From the NCBI RefSeq assembly GCF_000807675.2, contig NZ_CP019962.1, forward strand, positions 3,941,157-4,005,156: a DNA stretch of 64,000 nucleotides, written 5' to 3'. Positions 33,450-43,926 of the stretch are shown in pieces (the stretch's first letter is position 1; each line of letters opens with the position of its first letter). The DNA comes from Eubacterium limosum (GTDB lineage Bacteria; Bacillota; Clostridia; Eubacteriales; Eubacteriaceae). A program made the position numbers and the translations under genes. Below the pieces are notes generated by a model that worked only from the letters and a program-made list of their open reading frames with translations, did no database searches and was not told the origin of the DNA.

Positions 33450-33530
33450 CTTTTTATAATGAGTATATCTCAACCGTTCCAAGAATTCAGGACCGGGTAC
33501 ACTTTAAAGCTTTCATCAATATTCTTCAAC

Positions 33531-33579
33531 AAAAAAACCTCTCTGCAAAACCGGGATTACCCGGTGCGCAGAGAGGTTT
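33531..33579 (-). terminator. Terminator of the G5/3D gene
   Basis: Minus strand: AAACCTCTCTGC and GCAGAGAGGTTT arms, with an inner ACCGGG/CCCGGT stem, followed by a run of seven T. It lies 11 bp after the stop codon. Confidence 0.9.
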
Positions 33580-33590
33580 ACAATTTCGAT

Positions 33591-34988
33591 TTAATTTAAC
33601 ACATAAGCATCCAGATTCCGGCGTCCAAAGCTGATGGCTTCGGCGTAGCTGTCAAAGAAGATGTCAATGACATTGCCTTTTACAGCGCCGCCACTGTCTT
33701 CTACGGTAAATACAGTGTCAAAATATGGAATATAGATTCTGGTGCCAATGGGATAATTGGTCAGATCGGCTGCGATGGTATGGCCGGATGTGGGCCATGC
33801 GCCGGATGCTGTCGCGTTACCGGTTGCCACATAAGCGGTACAGTTTGCGGTAAAATGGGTCGCATTACTCAGATCAATCCCATTGCTTTCTTCTGCAGGC
33901 TGTTCAGGTTCTGGCTCAGGTGCCGGGGTGGGCTCTGGCGTTGGGGCTGGAGCTGGTTCCGGTGTAGGAGCAGGCTGTTCTGCGGGAGCTTCTGGCTGTG
34001 TGGCTTCGGGTGTGGGTTCAGGCGTCGGGGTTGGCACCGGTTCTGCGGCTTTTGTTCCAACCTCTACGACCTCGGTCACCGGCTCCTTAATGGTTTCCTT
34101 AGAGACGACTGAACGGGCAATTTCCTTGCCATTTTCGTAGGTTACATTTTCGGTGATCCTGGCTGTGCCGTTAACACCGGCGGTTTTTACATTGGTTTTT
34201 CCCTGTTCCAGCTCTGGGTTTTCGACCTTCTGACTGGTAAAGGCAATGGCTTCTTCACGGGTTTCCTGTTTTACTTCGGTGGTTACCTTGCTGCCGACTT
34301 CAATGACTTCGGTCACGGGCTCCAGCACGGTCTGAGTCGACACGGTTTCACGGCTGACCAGAATGCCATCTTCATAGGTTAGCTTATCAGTAATTTTTTT
34401 GCTGCCATTTACGCCTGCGGTTACGATATTCTGTTTTCCATCTTCAAGCTCAGGATTAACACTCTGTTTAACCTCAAAGGGAATGGCCTCCATACGGCTT
34501 TCTTCCTTTTCCTCACGGCGGACGATTTTGATTTCCTTAACCTCTGTGGTCAGGGCGGTATCCGCTGATGGCACCACGACGTCGCTCGCACCCAGAGTAA
34601 TGTTCTGATCCTTTAACAGGTCTCCGACCGTGTCGGCTGTGGAATCATAGGTATGGCCGTTTCCGTCCACGTTTAAGGTTCCCTTGGCGTTCTTTTTAAT
34701 GGTAACATTGTCGACGTCTTTCACCTTGGTATCAAGGGGGACGCTGACAGTGTACTCACTGGTATCGACAGGATAGCCCTTTTGCTTGAGCACTTCGCCG
34801 ATCTGGGACTGACGCTGGCTGGCCAGTGTCTGGGTCTGGACGCTGCCGTTTCCGGTGTTTTCGTCCAGTGATACTTCAATGTTCTTGGTCATTGTAAAGG
34901 CACAGGCAATGCCCATGGCAACGGTCAATACGATTAAGAAAATCATACCGACGATCTTTTTCCAATGACTGCTCATGAATTCACTCAT
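33591..34988 (-). CDS. YabE-like cell-wall protein: DUF348, two G5 domains, 3D domain
   Basis: 465 residues. A signal anchor (residues 12-33) is followed by DUF348-type repeats (about 35-140), two G5 domains (about 150-228 and 229-305, each ending near VTEVxEVG), a Pro/Glu/Ala/Thr-rich wall-spanning linker (about 306-375) and a C-terminal 3D domain. In the 3D domain the conserved Asp residues are visible in IAADLTNYPIGT, VEDSGG and VIDIFF. Such proteins are exported and probably cleave peptidoglycan, by analogy with Rpf/YabE stationary-phase enzymes. It is monocistronic, with its own promoter and terminator. Confidence 0.92.
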   Translation of the reverse strand: MSEFMSSHWKKIVGMIFLIVLTVAMGIACAFTMTKNIEVSLDENTGNGSVQTQTLASQRQSQIGEVLKQKGYPVDTSEYTVSVPLDTKVKDVDNVTIKKNAKGTLNVDGNGHTYDSTADTVGDLLKDQNITLGASDVVVPSADTALTTEVKEIKIVRREEKEESRMEAIPFEVKQSVNPELEDGKQNIVTAGVNGSKKITDKLTYEDGILVSRETVSTQTVLEPVTEVIEVGSKVTTEVKQETREEAIAFTSQKVENPELEQGKTNVKTAGVNGTARITENVTYENGKEIARSVVSKETIKEPVTEVVEVGTKAAEPVPTPTPEPTPEATQPEAPAEQPAPTPEPAPAPTPEPTPAPEPEPEQPAEESNGIDLSNATHFTANCTAYVATGNATASGAWPTSGHTIAADLTNYPIGTRIYIPYFDTVFTVEDSGGAVKGNVIDIFFDSYAEAISFGRRNLDAYVLN

Positions 34989-35075
34989 AAATAATTGCTT
35001 CCTTTCATTTTCTTGTGTTCTTCTTTTGGAAAAACGGTTGAAAGTATAATAGAAAAAATAATAATTTCACTATAA

Positions 35076-35104
35076 ATTTTATCAAAATTCAACTAAAGTG
35101 TCAA
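35076..35104 (-). promoter_or_regulatory. Promoter of the G5/3D gene
   Basis: Minus-strand TTGACA, 17-bp spacer, TAAAAT. The transcript would begin near 35069, about 80 nt before the start codon. No riboswitch-like fold was recognised in this leader. Confidence 0.75.
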
Positions 35105-35180
35105 TAAATCTTAATATTGTAACAATTTCAAAAAATTTGGTCGACTTTGTAAAGATGACCTAAAAAACAGGCAAAATAAG

Positions 35181-35206
35181 AAAAACCACCGAAAACGGTG
35201 GTTTTT
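35181..35206. terminator. Terminator of the V-ATPase operon
   Basis: AAAAACCACCG, a short A-rich loop and CGGTGGTTTTT. Perfect arms and T tract on either strand. It lies 12 bp after the subunit D stop codon. Confidence 0.9.
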
Positions 35207-35217
35207 GTAACGTTACG

Positions 35218-35844
35218 TTATGATTGATTGTGTTTTTTGACCTTTTTAATACGAAAGTTCTCTTCCCTGTCTTTTTCTTCGATGCTTTCTTCGATGTATT
35301 TAATTTGATCCTTAAGCTTTGGAATCTGAATTTTATCCAGAGCATTGGCGCTTTTCTGTGTTTTTTTGATTTCAATGGACAACTTGAAGGCTGTGCTCTC
35401 GATTTCTGCCAGCTTATAGGAAAGGTGCTTTACCTCATTAAATTTCTCGATGGCCACATCCAGGGCCGGATTATTTTCATGGAAGCCATAGGGCAGGCTG
35501 AAATTTTTGTTCTTGTCCACGTTATCCACGATCTCTGGAATATCGACGCCCATGACGCTTCGGGTACGAACGTCAAAGTCTTCCTCCTGCGGGATAGACA
35601 AAGCATATTCCTCAACGTGGTTGAGTCCCATGCTGATGGTTACCTGCTGTAATGCAATATAAGCTTCCTTAAAAATTTCGGTAATTTGCTGTTCGATCTC
35701 CTCGGACTGCTTGACCAGCTTCATGATTTCCTGAATCAGAACCGTCCGCTTTTTATCGAGCAGGTTATACCCTTTGGTTGAAAAGGCCAGGCTTGACTTC
35801 GACTTGATTAAATTTGCCTTAGTCGGCGTGATTTTAATGGCCAT
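35218..35844 (-). CDS. ntpD: V-type ATPase subunit D (central stalk)
   Basis: 208 residues, the normal length. ITPTKANLIKSKSSLAFSTKGYNLLDKKRTVL is the diagnostic N-terminal helix of the coiled-coil rotor shaft (split here by description); the C-terminal half returns as a long helix. It rotates inside the A3B3 head and links it to the membrane ring. It is last in the nine-gene operon, preceded by AGGTGAT, and followed by a terminator. Confidence 0.95.
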   Translation of the reverse strand: MAIKITPTKANLIKSKSSLAFSTKGYNLLDKKRTVLIQEIMKLVKQSEEIEQQITEIFKEAYIALQQVTISMGLNHVEEYALSIPQEEDFDVRTRSVMGVDIPEIVDNVDKNKNFSLPYGFHENNPALDVAIEKFNEVKHLSYKLAEIESTAFKLSIEIKKTQKSANALDKIQIPKLKDQIKYIEESIEEKDREENFRIKKVKKHNQS

Positions 35845-35854
35845 AAATGATCAC

Positions 35855-37240
35855 CTACGCATTCTTCTTTGGCAGATATTTTTCGATCAGTTTTGGACTC
35901 AGACGGTCAAGCTCTGTGACTGGCAGAATGGTTAACAGCTTCCAGCCAAGGTCCAGACTTTCATAGATGGTCCGGTTTTCATCAAAGTCCTGGCTCAGGA
36001 ATTCATCTTCAAAGGCACGGCCAAATTCCATATACAGCTTATCGGTTTCGGAAAGGTCATCTTCACCCATGATCTGGGAGAGGTCACGGACTTCCTGAAC
36101 TCTGGAATAAGCGGCAAACAGCTGGTTTGCAAGATCCTGATGGTCTTCACGGGTGTATCCCTCCCCGATACCGTCCTTCATAAGACGAGAAAGGGATGGC
36201 AGAACGTCAATCGGCGGATAAATACTCCGCTGGAACAAATCACGCCCCAATACGATCTGACCTTCGGTAATATAACCCGTTAAGTCAGGAATCGGGTGAG
36301 TGATATCATCATTCGGCATGGTCAGAATCGGCAGGAAGGTGATAGAACCCTTGCTGCTCTTTAGCATGCCGGCGCGTTCGTACAGTGCTGCCAGGTCGGA
36401 GTACATGTAGCCAGGGTAGCCCTTACGGCTTGGTACTTCTTCACGGGCGGACGAAATTTCACGTAAACCCTCGCAGTAAGCGGTAATATCGCTCATGACG
36501 ACCAGAATGTGCATGTCTTTCTGGAAAGCCAGATATTCGGCAACCGTCAGCGCACACCGCGGCGCGGTGTTTCTCTCTGCTACCGGGTCATCGGCATAGT
36601 TGACAAACATGACAACCCGATCCATGACATTGGCTTCCTCGAAGGTTTTGCGGAAGAACTTTTCATCATCGTGCTTAACACCAATGGCGGCAAACACAAT
36701 GGCGAACTGTTCGTCCACATCGTCACTCAGCTTTGCCTGACGCACGATCTGTGCGGCCAGCTCGTTATGTGACAGACCATTTCCGGAGAAGATCGGCAGC
36801 TTCTGGCCACGGATAAGGGTCATCAGCACGTCGATGGCGGAAATGCCCGTCTGAATAAAGTTACGCGGGTATTCACGGCTCATGGGGTTGATGGGCGCAC
36901 CGTTGATATTGGATTCAATGGTACTGAAGATATCCGCACCGTTATCAATGGGCTCTCCAATCCCGTTAAACACACGGCCCATGAGGTCCATGGACATTGG
37001 GATCTTAAAGGCGTCGCCTGTAAAGCGGGTAACGCTGTTTTCTGCTGCCAGGCCGGCTGTGGACTGGAACACCTGGACGGTGATGGTCGTGCCGTCAATT
37101 TTGATGACCTTCCCCTTTTTCACTTCGCCAGTGGCCTGGTCCTGAATGTTTACAACCTCGCCGTAAAAAACATCCTCAACGTCTGTGATCAGAATAAGAG
37201 GCCCGTTAATGTTGTCTATTTTTAGATATTCTCTCTGCAT
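35855..37240 (-). CDS. ntpB: V-type ATPase subunit B (non-catalytic)
   Basis: 461 residues. [16 protein letters not shown] starts the beta barrel. The nucleotide-fold region contains [18 protein letters not shown] in place of a P-loop, as expected for the regulatory B subunit. [19 protein letters not shown] is strongly conserved. It forms the hexameric head with subunit A. It lies between A and D with short gaps of 10-11 bp. Confidence 0.96.
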   Translation of the reverse strand: MQREYLKIDNINGPLILITDVEDVFYGEVVNIQDQATGEVKKGKVIKIDGTTITVQVFQSTAGLAAENSVTRFTGDAFKIPMSMDLMGRVFNGIGEPIDNGADIFSTIESNINGAPINPMSREYPRNFIQTGISAIDVLMTLIRGQKLPIFSGNGLSHNELAAQIVRQAKLSDDVDEQFAIVFAAIGVKHDDEKFFRKTFEEANVMDRVVMFVNYADDPVAERNTAPRCALTVAEYLAFQKDMHILVVMSDITAYCEGLREISSAREEVPSRKGYPGYMYSDLAALYERAGMLKSSKGSITFLPILTMPNDDITHPIPDLTGYITEGQIVLGRDLFQRSIYPPIDVLPSLSRLMKDGIGEGYTREDHQDLANQLFAAYSRVQEVRDLSQIMGEDDLSETDKLYMEFGRAFEDEFLSQDFDENRTIYESLDLGWKLLTILPVTELDRLSPKLIEKYLPKKNA

Positions 37241-37251
37241 ACTGTGCCTCC

Positions 37252-39039
37252 TTAATCCTGATATCTGCGCATGAGATCATCGTAGTATTCATCAATATCC
37301 TGTCTCAGGACATCAATACCACTGAAATCATCATTCGGAATATTGTATTTCATCTTGATGACATCATCAAAGATTTTTTCATTGTACAGCACGGATGTCG
37401 GTATCCCCTGCTTAAGGCCTACCAGCCCTTTTTCATAGAGATAATCCATAATCTTTAACATGCGGTACTGTTTTTCGAGCGGTACATAGGTATCGGTATC
37501 GTCAAAGGTATTCTGCTGTAAGAAGCCGACTCGGATGAGCTTGGCGATACTGAGTACCCAGCGCTGGTCGTCTGGCAGTGCATCTTCACCGATGAGCATA
37601 ACCATTTCCTGCAGCTTGTTTTCCTGGAACAGGAGATCCAGCATTTTATTCCGCAGCTGGATGCTGTCCTCTGCCACGTTGTCTTCATACCAGTCGGTCA
37701 GCAGCTTCACATAGCCGGAATAGCTTTCCATCCAGTTGATGGCAGGATAGTGGCGGGCGTAGGCCAGGTTCTTATCCAGCGCCAGGAAAGTATTGACATA
37801 ACGCTTGGTATTTTCGGTAACGGGTTCTGAGAAGTCCCCGCCGGCCGGTGATACGGCGCCGACAATACTGATGGAGCCCTCTTCCCCGCACAAGGTATCT
37901 ACAGAGCCTGCACGTTCGTAGAACTCTGCGATACGGGATGATAGATAGGCCGGATAACCTTCTTCAGCCGGCATTTCTTCCAGACGGCCGGAGATTTCAC
38001 GCAGGGCTTCTGCCCAACGAGAGGTCGAGTCTGCCATCATGGCCACGTCATAACCCATATCTCTGAAATATTCTGCCATGGTAATACCTGTATAGATGCT
38101 GGCTTCGCGGGCCGCAACCGGCATATTTGAGGTGTTGGCGATCATAACCGTACGTTCCATGATGGATTCGCCGGATTTCGGGTCGATGAGGCCTGGGAAA
38201 TCTTCGATAACCTCGGTCATTTCATTACCACGTTCGCCACAGCCGATGTAAATGATAATATCCGCATCGGACCATTTGGCCAGCTGATGCTGGGTTGTTG
38301 TTTTACCTGTACCGAAACCACCAGGGATGGCTGCTGTACCGCCCTTGGCGATGGGGAAGAAAAAGTCGATGATACGCTGGCCAGTGACCAGTGGTTTTTC
38401 CGGCTCTCTTCTGAACTTGGTTGGACGCGGTGTTCTTACCGGCCATTCCTGGTACATTTTGAGCTCATGGCGTCTTTTTCTTTCATCCTCAACAACGACT
38501 AAAACTGTTTCGATATTATAGCTGCCATCTTCTTTGGCTTCCACGACGGTGCCCTTTACGTTCGGCGGCACCATGAGGCGGTGCTCAATCATCAGGGTTT
38601 CCTGGACAGTCCCAAAGATCTGTCCGGGTTTTACGGTATCGCCAACACTCAGTCTGGCTTTGTAATCCCACAATTTTTCTTCATCAATGGACATCAGGCC
38701 GATCCCTTCCGGGATAAACACCGGTGAGATTTCCTGAATTTTTTCCAGCGGCCGCTGGATACCATCGAACATATTTTTTAGCATCCCCGGTCCAAGCTTA
38801 ACGCTTAAAGGCATCCCGGTTGACAGGATTTCCTCGCCGGGCATCAGGCCTTCGGTTTCTTCATATACCTGGATGGTTCCAATGTCGCCGTCCAGAACGA
38901 TGACTTCACCGATCAGCTTTTTCTTGCCAACCATGACCATTTCACGCATTTGGAAGGCGGTCATATTGGTCCCTGTAACAACGGGTCCGTTGATGCCTGA
39001 AATAACGCCTTTTACTTCATTCTTTACTTCATTACTCAA
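37252..39039 (-). CDS. ntpA: V-type ATPase catalytic subunit A
   Basis: 595 residues, the normal length. The Walker A motif [17 protein letters not shown] lies near residue 235, after the non-homologous region typical of A subunits. [15 protein letters not shown] and [19 protein letters not shown] are conserved catalytic segments. It hydrolyses or makes ATP coupled to ion movement. The start is TTG, preceded by AGGTGGG; it directly follows the subunit E stop codon. Confidence 0.97.
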   Translation of the reverse strand: MSNEVKNEVKGVISGINGPVVTGTNMTAFQMREMVMVGKKKLIGEVIVLDGDIGTIQVYEETEGLMPGEEILSTGMPLSVKLGPGMLKNMFDGIQRPLEKIQEISPVFIPEGIGLMSIDEEKLWDYKARLSVGDTVKPGQIFGTVQETLMIEHRLMVPPNVKGTVVEAKEDGSYNIETVLVVVEDERKRRHELKMYQEWPVRTPRPTKFRREPEKPLVTGQRIIDFFFPIAKGGTAAIPGGFGTGKTTTQHQLAKWSDADIIIYIGCGERGNEMTEVIEDFPGLIDPKSGESIMERTVMIANTSNMPVAAREASIYTGITMAEYFRDMGYDVAMMADSTSRWAEALREISGRLEEMPAEEGYPAYLSSRIAEFYERAGSVDTLCGEEGSISIVGAVSPAGGDFSEPVTENTKRYVNTFLALDKNLAYARHYPAINWMESYSGYVKLLTDWYEDNVAEDSIQLRNKMLDLLFQENKLQEMVMLIGEDALPDDQRWVLSIAKLIRVGFLQQNTFDDTDTYVPLEKQYRMLKIMDYLYEKGLVGLKQGIPTSVLYNEKIFDDVIKMKYNIPNDDFSGIDVLRQDIDEYYDDLMRRYQD

Positions 39040-39657
39040 TTAACCCACCTGCTTTTCCATTACTTCGTTTAAGTACATACCGATTGTCTTGTAGTTGGTA
39101 CGAACAAGATTTTCAACGGTAAAGTCACAATTTATACGATTGTCTGTGTCTCTGACGACAATGCCTCCAATGGTGCCTGCAGGTAATGCATCAAATGTGA
39201 TGGTGTAATCGGGCAGAACCCTTGAGGCGTTTTGTTTGACAAACGCACTGTCGGGGTCATTTACAAAAATAATAATATCCCTGCGGTCTCTCAAAATGCT
39301 CGGAACCTTTTCCAGACATTTTACAAGGTAACCGCGGTAGATTTCTGTGCCGACATAATTTCTGGCTTCATCCAGCACCGCCTGTTTAAAATCCTCCAAA
39401 ATACGGCTTTTTTCTTCCAAAAGCTCTGTTTTTGCAGTGTTTTTACCCTGGGCGATGATTTTATTCTTATCACGGAAAATAACGTGGTAACCGCGTTCTT
39501 CGATACTGCGTTTTTCTTCCTTGATTTTTTCACCAGAAGCCTTCACCATTTCCAGCTTTTTATCCTTCGCTGTATTGATGGTCTGCTTGCCCCATTCGCG
39601 TTGTTTCCTTAGGAGATATTGTGTAAAGACACCAAGTTTTTCTTCAACTGATATCAT
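39040..39657 (-). CDS. ntpE: V-type ATPase subunit E (peripheral stalk)
   Basis: 205 residues. A long charged N-terminal helix (to about residue 100) is followed by a globular C-terminal domain with DYTITFDALPAGTIGGIVVRDTDNRINCDFTVENLV, whose GGIVVRD element is characteristic of subunit E. With subunit H/G it forms the peripheral stalk that holds the A3B3 head. Its place between F and A is consistent with an archaeal/clostridial-type operon. Confidence 0.92.
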   Translation of the reverse strand: MISVEEKLGVFTQYLLRKQREWGKQTINTAKDKKLEMVKASGEKIKEEKRSIEERGYHVIFRDKNKIIAQGKNTAKTELLEEKSRILEDFKQAVLDEARNYVGTEIYRGYLVKCLEKVPSILRDRRDIIIFVNDPDSAFVKQNASRVLPDYTITFDALPAGTIGGIVVRDTDNRINCDFTVENLVRTNYKTIGMYLNEVMEKQVG

Positions 39658-39669
39658 GTGTTCACTTCC

Positions 39670-39972
39670 TTACAATCCTACGGATTCTTTAATATATTGG
39701 GTGATGATTCCCTGCTCTCTCTGATAACCATAGCGGTCAGGTATGACCGTGATCAAAGGGAAGAGAACCTTTTTTTTGGTATCCAGTACGAGATCCTCGA
39801 TCATTAAATAAGCCTTTTCGGTCAGAAAGATAATGCCGATTTCCTTGTTCTTCAGGGCTTCTTTAAACGTACTTTCAATGGTTTCCTGATCTCTGACGTA
39901 GGCGCCTTCGATTCCAGCTAATTTCATGCCTAAATAGGAATCACGATTTTCGCTGATCACAAAAGATTTCAT
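39670..39972 (-). CDS. ntpF: V-type ATPase subunit F
   Basis: 100 residues. MKSFVISENRDSYLGMKLAGIEG and IGIIFLTEKAYLMIEDLV match the Rossmann-like subunit F of the central stalk, which binds subunit D. The size is normal. It starts 20 bp after subunit K. Confidence 0.92.
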   Translation of the reverse strand: MKSFVISENRDSYLGMKLAGIEGAYVRDQETIESTFKEALKNKEIGIIFLTEKAYLMIEDLVLDTKKKVLFPLITVIPDRYGYQREQGIITQYIKESVGL

Positions 39973-39992
39973 TTTGTCATATCCTTAAAGGC

Positions 39993-40427
39993 TTAGAGGC
40001 TACCGATGATCATGATAGAGATAATTAATCCGTAAATGGCAACCCCTTCAGCCAGGCCTACGTAGATCAGAGTTTTACCAAGAATCTTTTCATTTTCGGA
40101 TACAGCGCCAAGAGCGGCAGAACCAACGACACCAACAGCGTAACCTGCACCCACACAGGCTAAACCGGTAGACAGTGCGGCGCCAATGTAACCCAGACCA
40201 GCGTCAGACATGCCAGCAGGATTGGTAGCAGCAGCAACAGCAGATGGAGCAAACATAATTAAAGCAGCCGCCATAGTCGGGATGAATCCGGCTAAATTAA
40301 ATCTCAAAAACTTTTTCAGACGGCTCTGTTCAGAGGTGCAGTCCTTATAAATAAAATAAACACCACCGGCAATGGTTGCCAGAACTAAAAGACCAGCTAA
40401 AATTGTAATAATTGTTAAAATACTCAT
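39993..40427 (-). CDS. ntpK: V-type ATPase subunit K (rotor ring proteolipid)
   Basis: 144 residues from MSILTI, whose ATG follows AAAAAGGAG; the longer frame reads through that site. There are four membrane helices: about 5-27, 44-68, 76-106 and 113-143. The ion-binding carboxylate is the Glu of LAEGVAIYGL in helix 4; the first hairpin has no equivalent, as in Enterococcus NtpK. The only Gln in the protein is in a loop (SEQSR), whereas sodium-binding NtpK uses glutamines in the site. Proton coupling is therefore possible, but this is inference. Confidence 0.93.
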   Translation of the reverse strand: MSILTIITILAGLLVLATIAGGVYFIYKDCTSEQSRLKKFLRFNLAGFIPTMAAALIMFAPSAVAAATNPAGMSDAGLGYIGAALSTGLACVGAGYAVGVVGSAALGAVSENEKILGKTLIYVGLAEGVAIYGLIISIMIIGSL

Positions 40428-40489
40428 TTTAAACTCCTTTTTCTTCGTGTATCCCATCAGGGATAGAAATATTGATCATGTTATTTTTA

Positions 40490-42457
40490 TTAAAGTGTGT
40501 TTCTGATTTCACTGCTCAGAGGAACAAACTCTTCCCCGTCGCCTGTGTAATATTTACTGAACAGTTCATAGAACTGTAATCTCAGGCACTGGATAAAGTC
40601 GATCAGACCTTCCAGCACGATGATTAAAACATTACCAATGATCAGAACAATCACACCACCGAAACCGCCGCCCACCATTGTGGCCAGGGTTTCAAATGCC
40701 ATAAACAGTCCAACGTGAGTCAGCGCAAAGGCCCCGACTCTGATAAACGACAGGGTGTTGCTGAGCATGGCCAGCAGCATCTCAAAAAGCTCAAAACCGC
40801 TTTCCACATAATAATCCCCTGCGGATGTATCGTATAATTTTCTTTTTCTGATGGTATTGGCAATAGGCTCACGCAGCAGCACCAAGATGACCAAAGCGAC
40901 TGCAAGAACTGCCAAAAACGGTGTAAAAGCACTGCCGCCCGGGATAATTCCCGTAGCGCAGAGCGCGCACAACAAGATGCTGATATAAAGGACAAAGCCG
41001 GCAATACCATTCTTGCCAAAGAGTCCTTCTTTAATGTCCCCCGCTCGCAGCTTGTTGATAATGCTGTACAGATAAGCAATAAACAGCATGACTACACCGA
41101 GCACGACTGCCGTCAAAAGCACCGTATTGATGTTTTCAAAGGGCCTGACCCAAAGTGTCGGCAGAATCGACTCATTACCAAATATACTTCCGTATATGAA
41201 GCCAAAAATAATGGAACTGCATGCCATTCGTGCAATAACATGCCCCAGTTCTACTCCCCGTTTGCCTAAGATATAGCCGGCCAGTAATAGGACAAGACCT
41301 TGGCCTACATCCCCAAACATATATCCAAAGCAAAATAAATATGTGATACTGAGAAATGGGGTGGGATCTAACTCGTTATACGCTGGCACCCCGTACATTT
41401 TTACCAGTGTCTCAAAGGGCCTGAAAACCCAGTTGTTTTTCATTTTTGTCGGCGGTTTGTTAGCGGCGTCGGGATCGGTGAACATGACAATCATATTGTC
41501 ATACTGCGCAGCGATCTTTTCCAGGGCCGCTCTGTCTTTTTTGGAGACCCAACCGGAAAAATAGAAGTTTTCTTCACTGAAAGCCATGTACTTTTTAATA
41601 ATATTCAAGTTTGCATAAAGTGTGAGCACATTAAAAACTTCTTCGGCCTCCACTTTGTTTTCATCACGGTGCTTTTCAAGCAGCGTTTCATTTTCGGAAA
41701 TTGTTTTTTCCAGTTTTACTTTTTCGAGCCCCAGGTCTGTTAAAATGTCACCCGGTGCTTTTACATAAGCATCATCATAGCCTTCAACCAGCTTGAAATT
41801 CAGCGCCTTTAAAATACGGTTGGTTTCCACCTCAAAATCCTTAGGCGAAATAATCATAAAGACTTCTTCGTTCTGGCTGGTGTCCCCCACATGGAACACA
41901 ATGGAAGTAACCGTGTTGTAAATACTCTTTAACCGGGCCGCATTGTCTTTAGAGACAGAGCCGATGGTATAGGTGAAGTATTCCATGTTGTTTAAATTTT
42001 CCATTTTCACATCAATATTTTTGATGTATTCGTAGGCTTCGATACTCGTGTTAACTCTTTTAAGTTCTTCCCGCGCTTTTCCAAGATTTTCAAATTCCGT
42101 ATCCAGATAGTTTTGGAAACGATCGGTTTTTTCAAGGATTTCACCAAGGTCGTATTCCTTTTTGGACAGGGCTTTTGTATCCAGGGTCAGCTTATTGTCG
42201 TAAAGCTCATTTAATTTTTGCACCTTCTGCACAAAAATCTTCTCATCCACCATGTTCTCGCCAGGAACGAGCTGGGCAAATCCCAGCAGCTCACCGATGT
42301 TTTCTTCGCAGACTGGCAAAGTAAAACGCCCGGTATCAATTTCGTTCATGGCATCAACAATCTGGATATCATTGAAAAGAAAAATGTCTTTAGCGAAACG
42401 GTCGACGTAGTTTATTTTGCCTACAACGTTCATCATCATAACATTTTCTATAGCCAT
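40490..42457 (-). CDS. ntpI: V-type ATPase subunit I (a-subunit)
   Basis: 655 residues. The N-terminal half is a soluble, coiled-coil-rich arm (for example KLEKTISENETLLEKHRDEN). The C-terminal half has about seven to eight membrane helices with YLFCFGYMFGDVGQGLVLLLAGY and LSFIRVGAFALTHVGLFMAF, which includes the conserved Arg of the ion half-channels. It forms the stator next to the K ring. Confidence 0.95.
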   Translation of the reverse strand: MAIENVMMMNVVGKINYVDRFAKDIFLFNDIQIVDAMNEIDTGRFTLPVCEENIGELLGFAQLVPGENMVDEKIFVQKVQKLNELYDNKLTLDTKALSKKEYDLGEILEKTDRFQNYLDTEFENLGKAREELKRVNTSIEAYEYIKNIDVKMENLNNMEYFTYTIGSVSKDNAARLKSIYNTVTSIVFHVGDTSQNEEVFMIISPKDFEVETNRILKALNFKLVEGYDDAYVKAPGDILTDLGLEKVKLEKTISENETLLEKHRDENKVEAEEVFNVLTLYANLNIIKKYMAFSEENFYFSGWVSKKDRAALEKIAAQYDNMIVMFTDPDAANKPPTKMKNNWVFRPFETLVKMYGVPAYNELDPTPFLSITYLFCFGYMFGDVGQGLVLLLAGYILGKRGVELGHVIARMACSSIIFGFIYGSIFGNESILPTLWVRPFENINTVLLTAVVLGVVMLFIAYLYSIINKLRAGDIKEGLFGKNGIAGFVLYISILLCALCATGIIPGGSAFTPFLAVLAVALVILVLLREPIANTIRKRKLYDTSAGDYYVESGFELFEMLLAMLSNTLSFIRVGAFALTHVGLFMAFETLATMVGGGFGGVIVLIIGNVLIIVLEGLIDFIQCLRLQFYELFSKYYTGDGEEFVPLSSEIRNTL

Positions 42458-42477
42458 ATAATACTTCCTTTCACATC

Positions 42478-43527
42478 TTACTCAAAAGATCTGATTAAAA
42501 ATTTTTCTGTTTCTTCTACAGACATACGGTAGCGCTTGCTTTCGATAATGGAGGTAATGTCCTCAATTTCGTATTCAATGAGCCGTATGAATGCAACGAC
42601 TTTTCCCAGGCCAGCTTCTGTTCCGCTAAACAGCTTCAGATAGGCATAGTACATAAATCGTTCACGTCTTCTTTCCATATACAGGTCCAGTGTTTTCGAA
42701 TGATTAAACAGAAAAGCATATTCACTGTAGGATTTCATGACTTCATGGAGGGCATCCATGTTTTTGATCTCACTCATATGCTGAATATCTTTCTCTTTAA
42801 TCTTAAGACCGCCGCGCAGCGCATAGGCCAGCAGCTCCTCACGGGAAAGGTGATAGAACTTTTTCCCACGATAAAACCAAACCAGGTTTAAAAGATCAAT
42901 GCCCTCGCGCGTTGTCTTGATAAGGTCCTTGTTCTTCTTCTGATCCAGCTTGTTCAGGTTGTTCTTCAGCTTATCGTAGTAATAACGTTCCAGCCCTTTT
43001 TCAATGGGAAAGAGGTCATCCTCTACGGTTACCTGCTTGTAGATTTCGAGAAGACGATAATAATCTGTGCCGACCAGGGCTTTTTTAAAGCTGTCCCAAT
43101 CTTTTGTTTTTACCAATTTGTCAAAGGGTATGTTGGTATACTTTTCTGAATAGACCAAAAACCCGGCGAGTTCTTCAAGATTGTCGCCGCGGGCAATCCC
43201 GCGGATCAAAACACGAAGGCTTTCAATATCTGAACGGATCAGCAAAGTTTTTACAAAGGTCTTTTCTTCTCCCTGCAGATAATGCATCAGCTTCTCAATT
43301 TCATAAATCTTCATCCGGGTGAGGGGCACTTCCAGTTCCAGGCGGTGAAGATGGTCCGTGTGAACCTCCTCCAGAAATGGCCCGTAATAGGTATTGTCCT
43401 TCAGGTAATAAAAAAGGTCATTCAGCGAAGGGGCTTTAATCAGCGCCTCGTAATCCTGAGTTCCAAGCATCTTTGACTTCATTGCCAATAATTTCGTGTT
43501 CACACACGCATGATTACTATTCGCCAT
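42478..43527 (-). CDS. ntpC: V-type ATPase subunit C (AC39/d-type)
   Basis: 349 residues, all-helical. VNTKLLAMKSKMLGTQDYEALI and the VPLTRMKIYEIEKLMHYL and LIRSDIESLRVLIRGIARGD segments are typical of the funnel-shaped subunit that caps the K ring and receives the D-F shaft. It is the second gene of the operon. Confidence 0.94.
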   Translation of the reverse strand: MANSNHACVNTKLLAMKSKMLGTQDYEALIKAPSLNDLFYYLKDNTYYGPFLEEVHTDHLHRLELEVPLTRMKIYEIEKLMHYLQGEEKTFVKTLLIRSDIESLRVLIRGIARGDNLEELAGFLVYSEKYTNIPFDKLVKTKDWDSFKKALVGTDYYRLLEIYKQVTVEDDLFPIEKGLERYYYDKLKNNLNKLDQKKNKDLIKTTREGIDLLNLVWFYRGKKFYHLSREELLAYALRGGLKIKEKDIQHMSEIKNMDALHEVMKSYSEYAFLFNHSKTLDLYMERRRERFMYYAYLKLFSGTEAGLGKVVAFIRLIEYEIEDITSIIESKRYRMSVEETEKFLIRSFE

Positions 43528-43562
43528 TAATCTTCACTACTTTTCTTTAAATTTTTCAAGAA

Positions 43563-43880
43563 TCAGATCGACTGAAACAGTTCGTCCAAAACTCTTTTTG
43601 CACTTTCTTGTTTTGCACTTTCGTACTGCTCTCGCAATGATTTAATCGAGCTAGACATTTCTTTTATGGCGTTATCTTTCTCTTCTTCAGCTTTCCTGAT
43701 TTCAACGTCATAATTGTGTTTACTTTCTTCTTTTGCAGTGGTGATAACATTCGTTTCTTCTTCTTTCAATTCGTCTTTGGTATCGGATACGATTTTTTCC
43801 GCACGGGCTGTGGCGCTGGCTTTAATTTTCTTGGCCCGGTTGTCCAGATCGATAATCTGATGAAGCACTTCATTTATCAT
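43563..43880 (-). CDS. V-type ATPase peripheral-stalk subunit (H/G type)
   Basis: 105 residues from MINEVLHQII; the ATG follows AAGGAGG, which would be coding in the longer TTG frame. It is almost entirely a charged coiled coil (RAKKIKASATARAEKIVSDTKDEL and EEEKDNAIKEMSSSIKSL segments), as expected for the partner of subunit E. It is the first gene of the operon. Confidence 0.85.
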   Translation of the reverse strand: MINEVLHQIIDLDNRAKKIKASATARAEKIVSDTKDELKEEETNVITTAKEESKHNYDVEIRKAEEEKDNAIKEMSSSIKSLREQYESAKQESAKRVLDELFQSI

Positions 43881-43926
43881 CCTAATAACGACCTCCTTCT
43901 TCAAAAATTAATTCTAGTCTGAACCC

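Larger units (their letters stand above)
33039..33590. other. Repeat-rich upstream region of the TnpB-like gene
   Basis: About 550 bp, strongly AT-rich, no gene. It contains two related hairpins (33058-33090 and 33419-33449), two TGGTCA-containing direct repeats (33266-33285 and 33355-33375) and, at its right end, the terminator of the G5/3D gene. It may be the left end of a degenerate IS605-like element or the regulatory leader of the TnpB-like gene. Confidence 0.55.
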
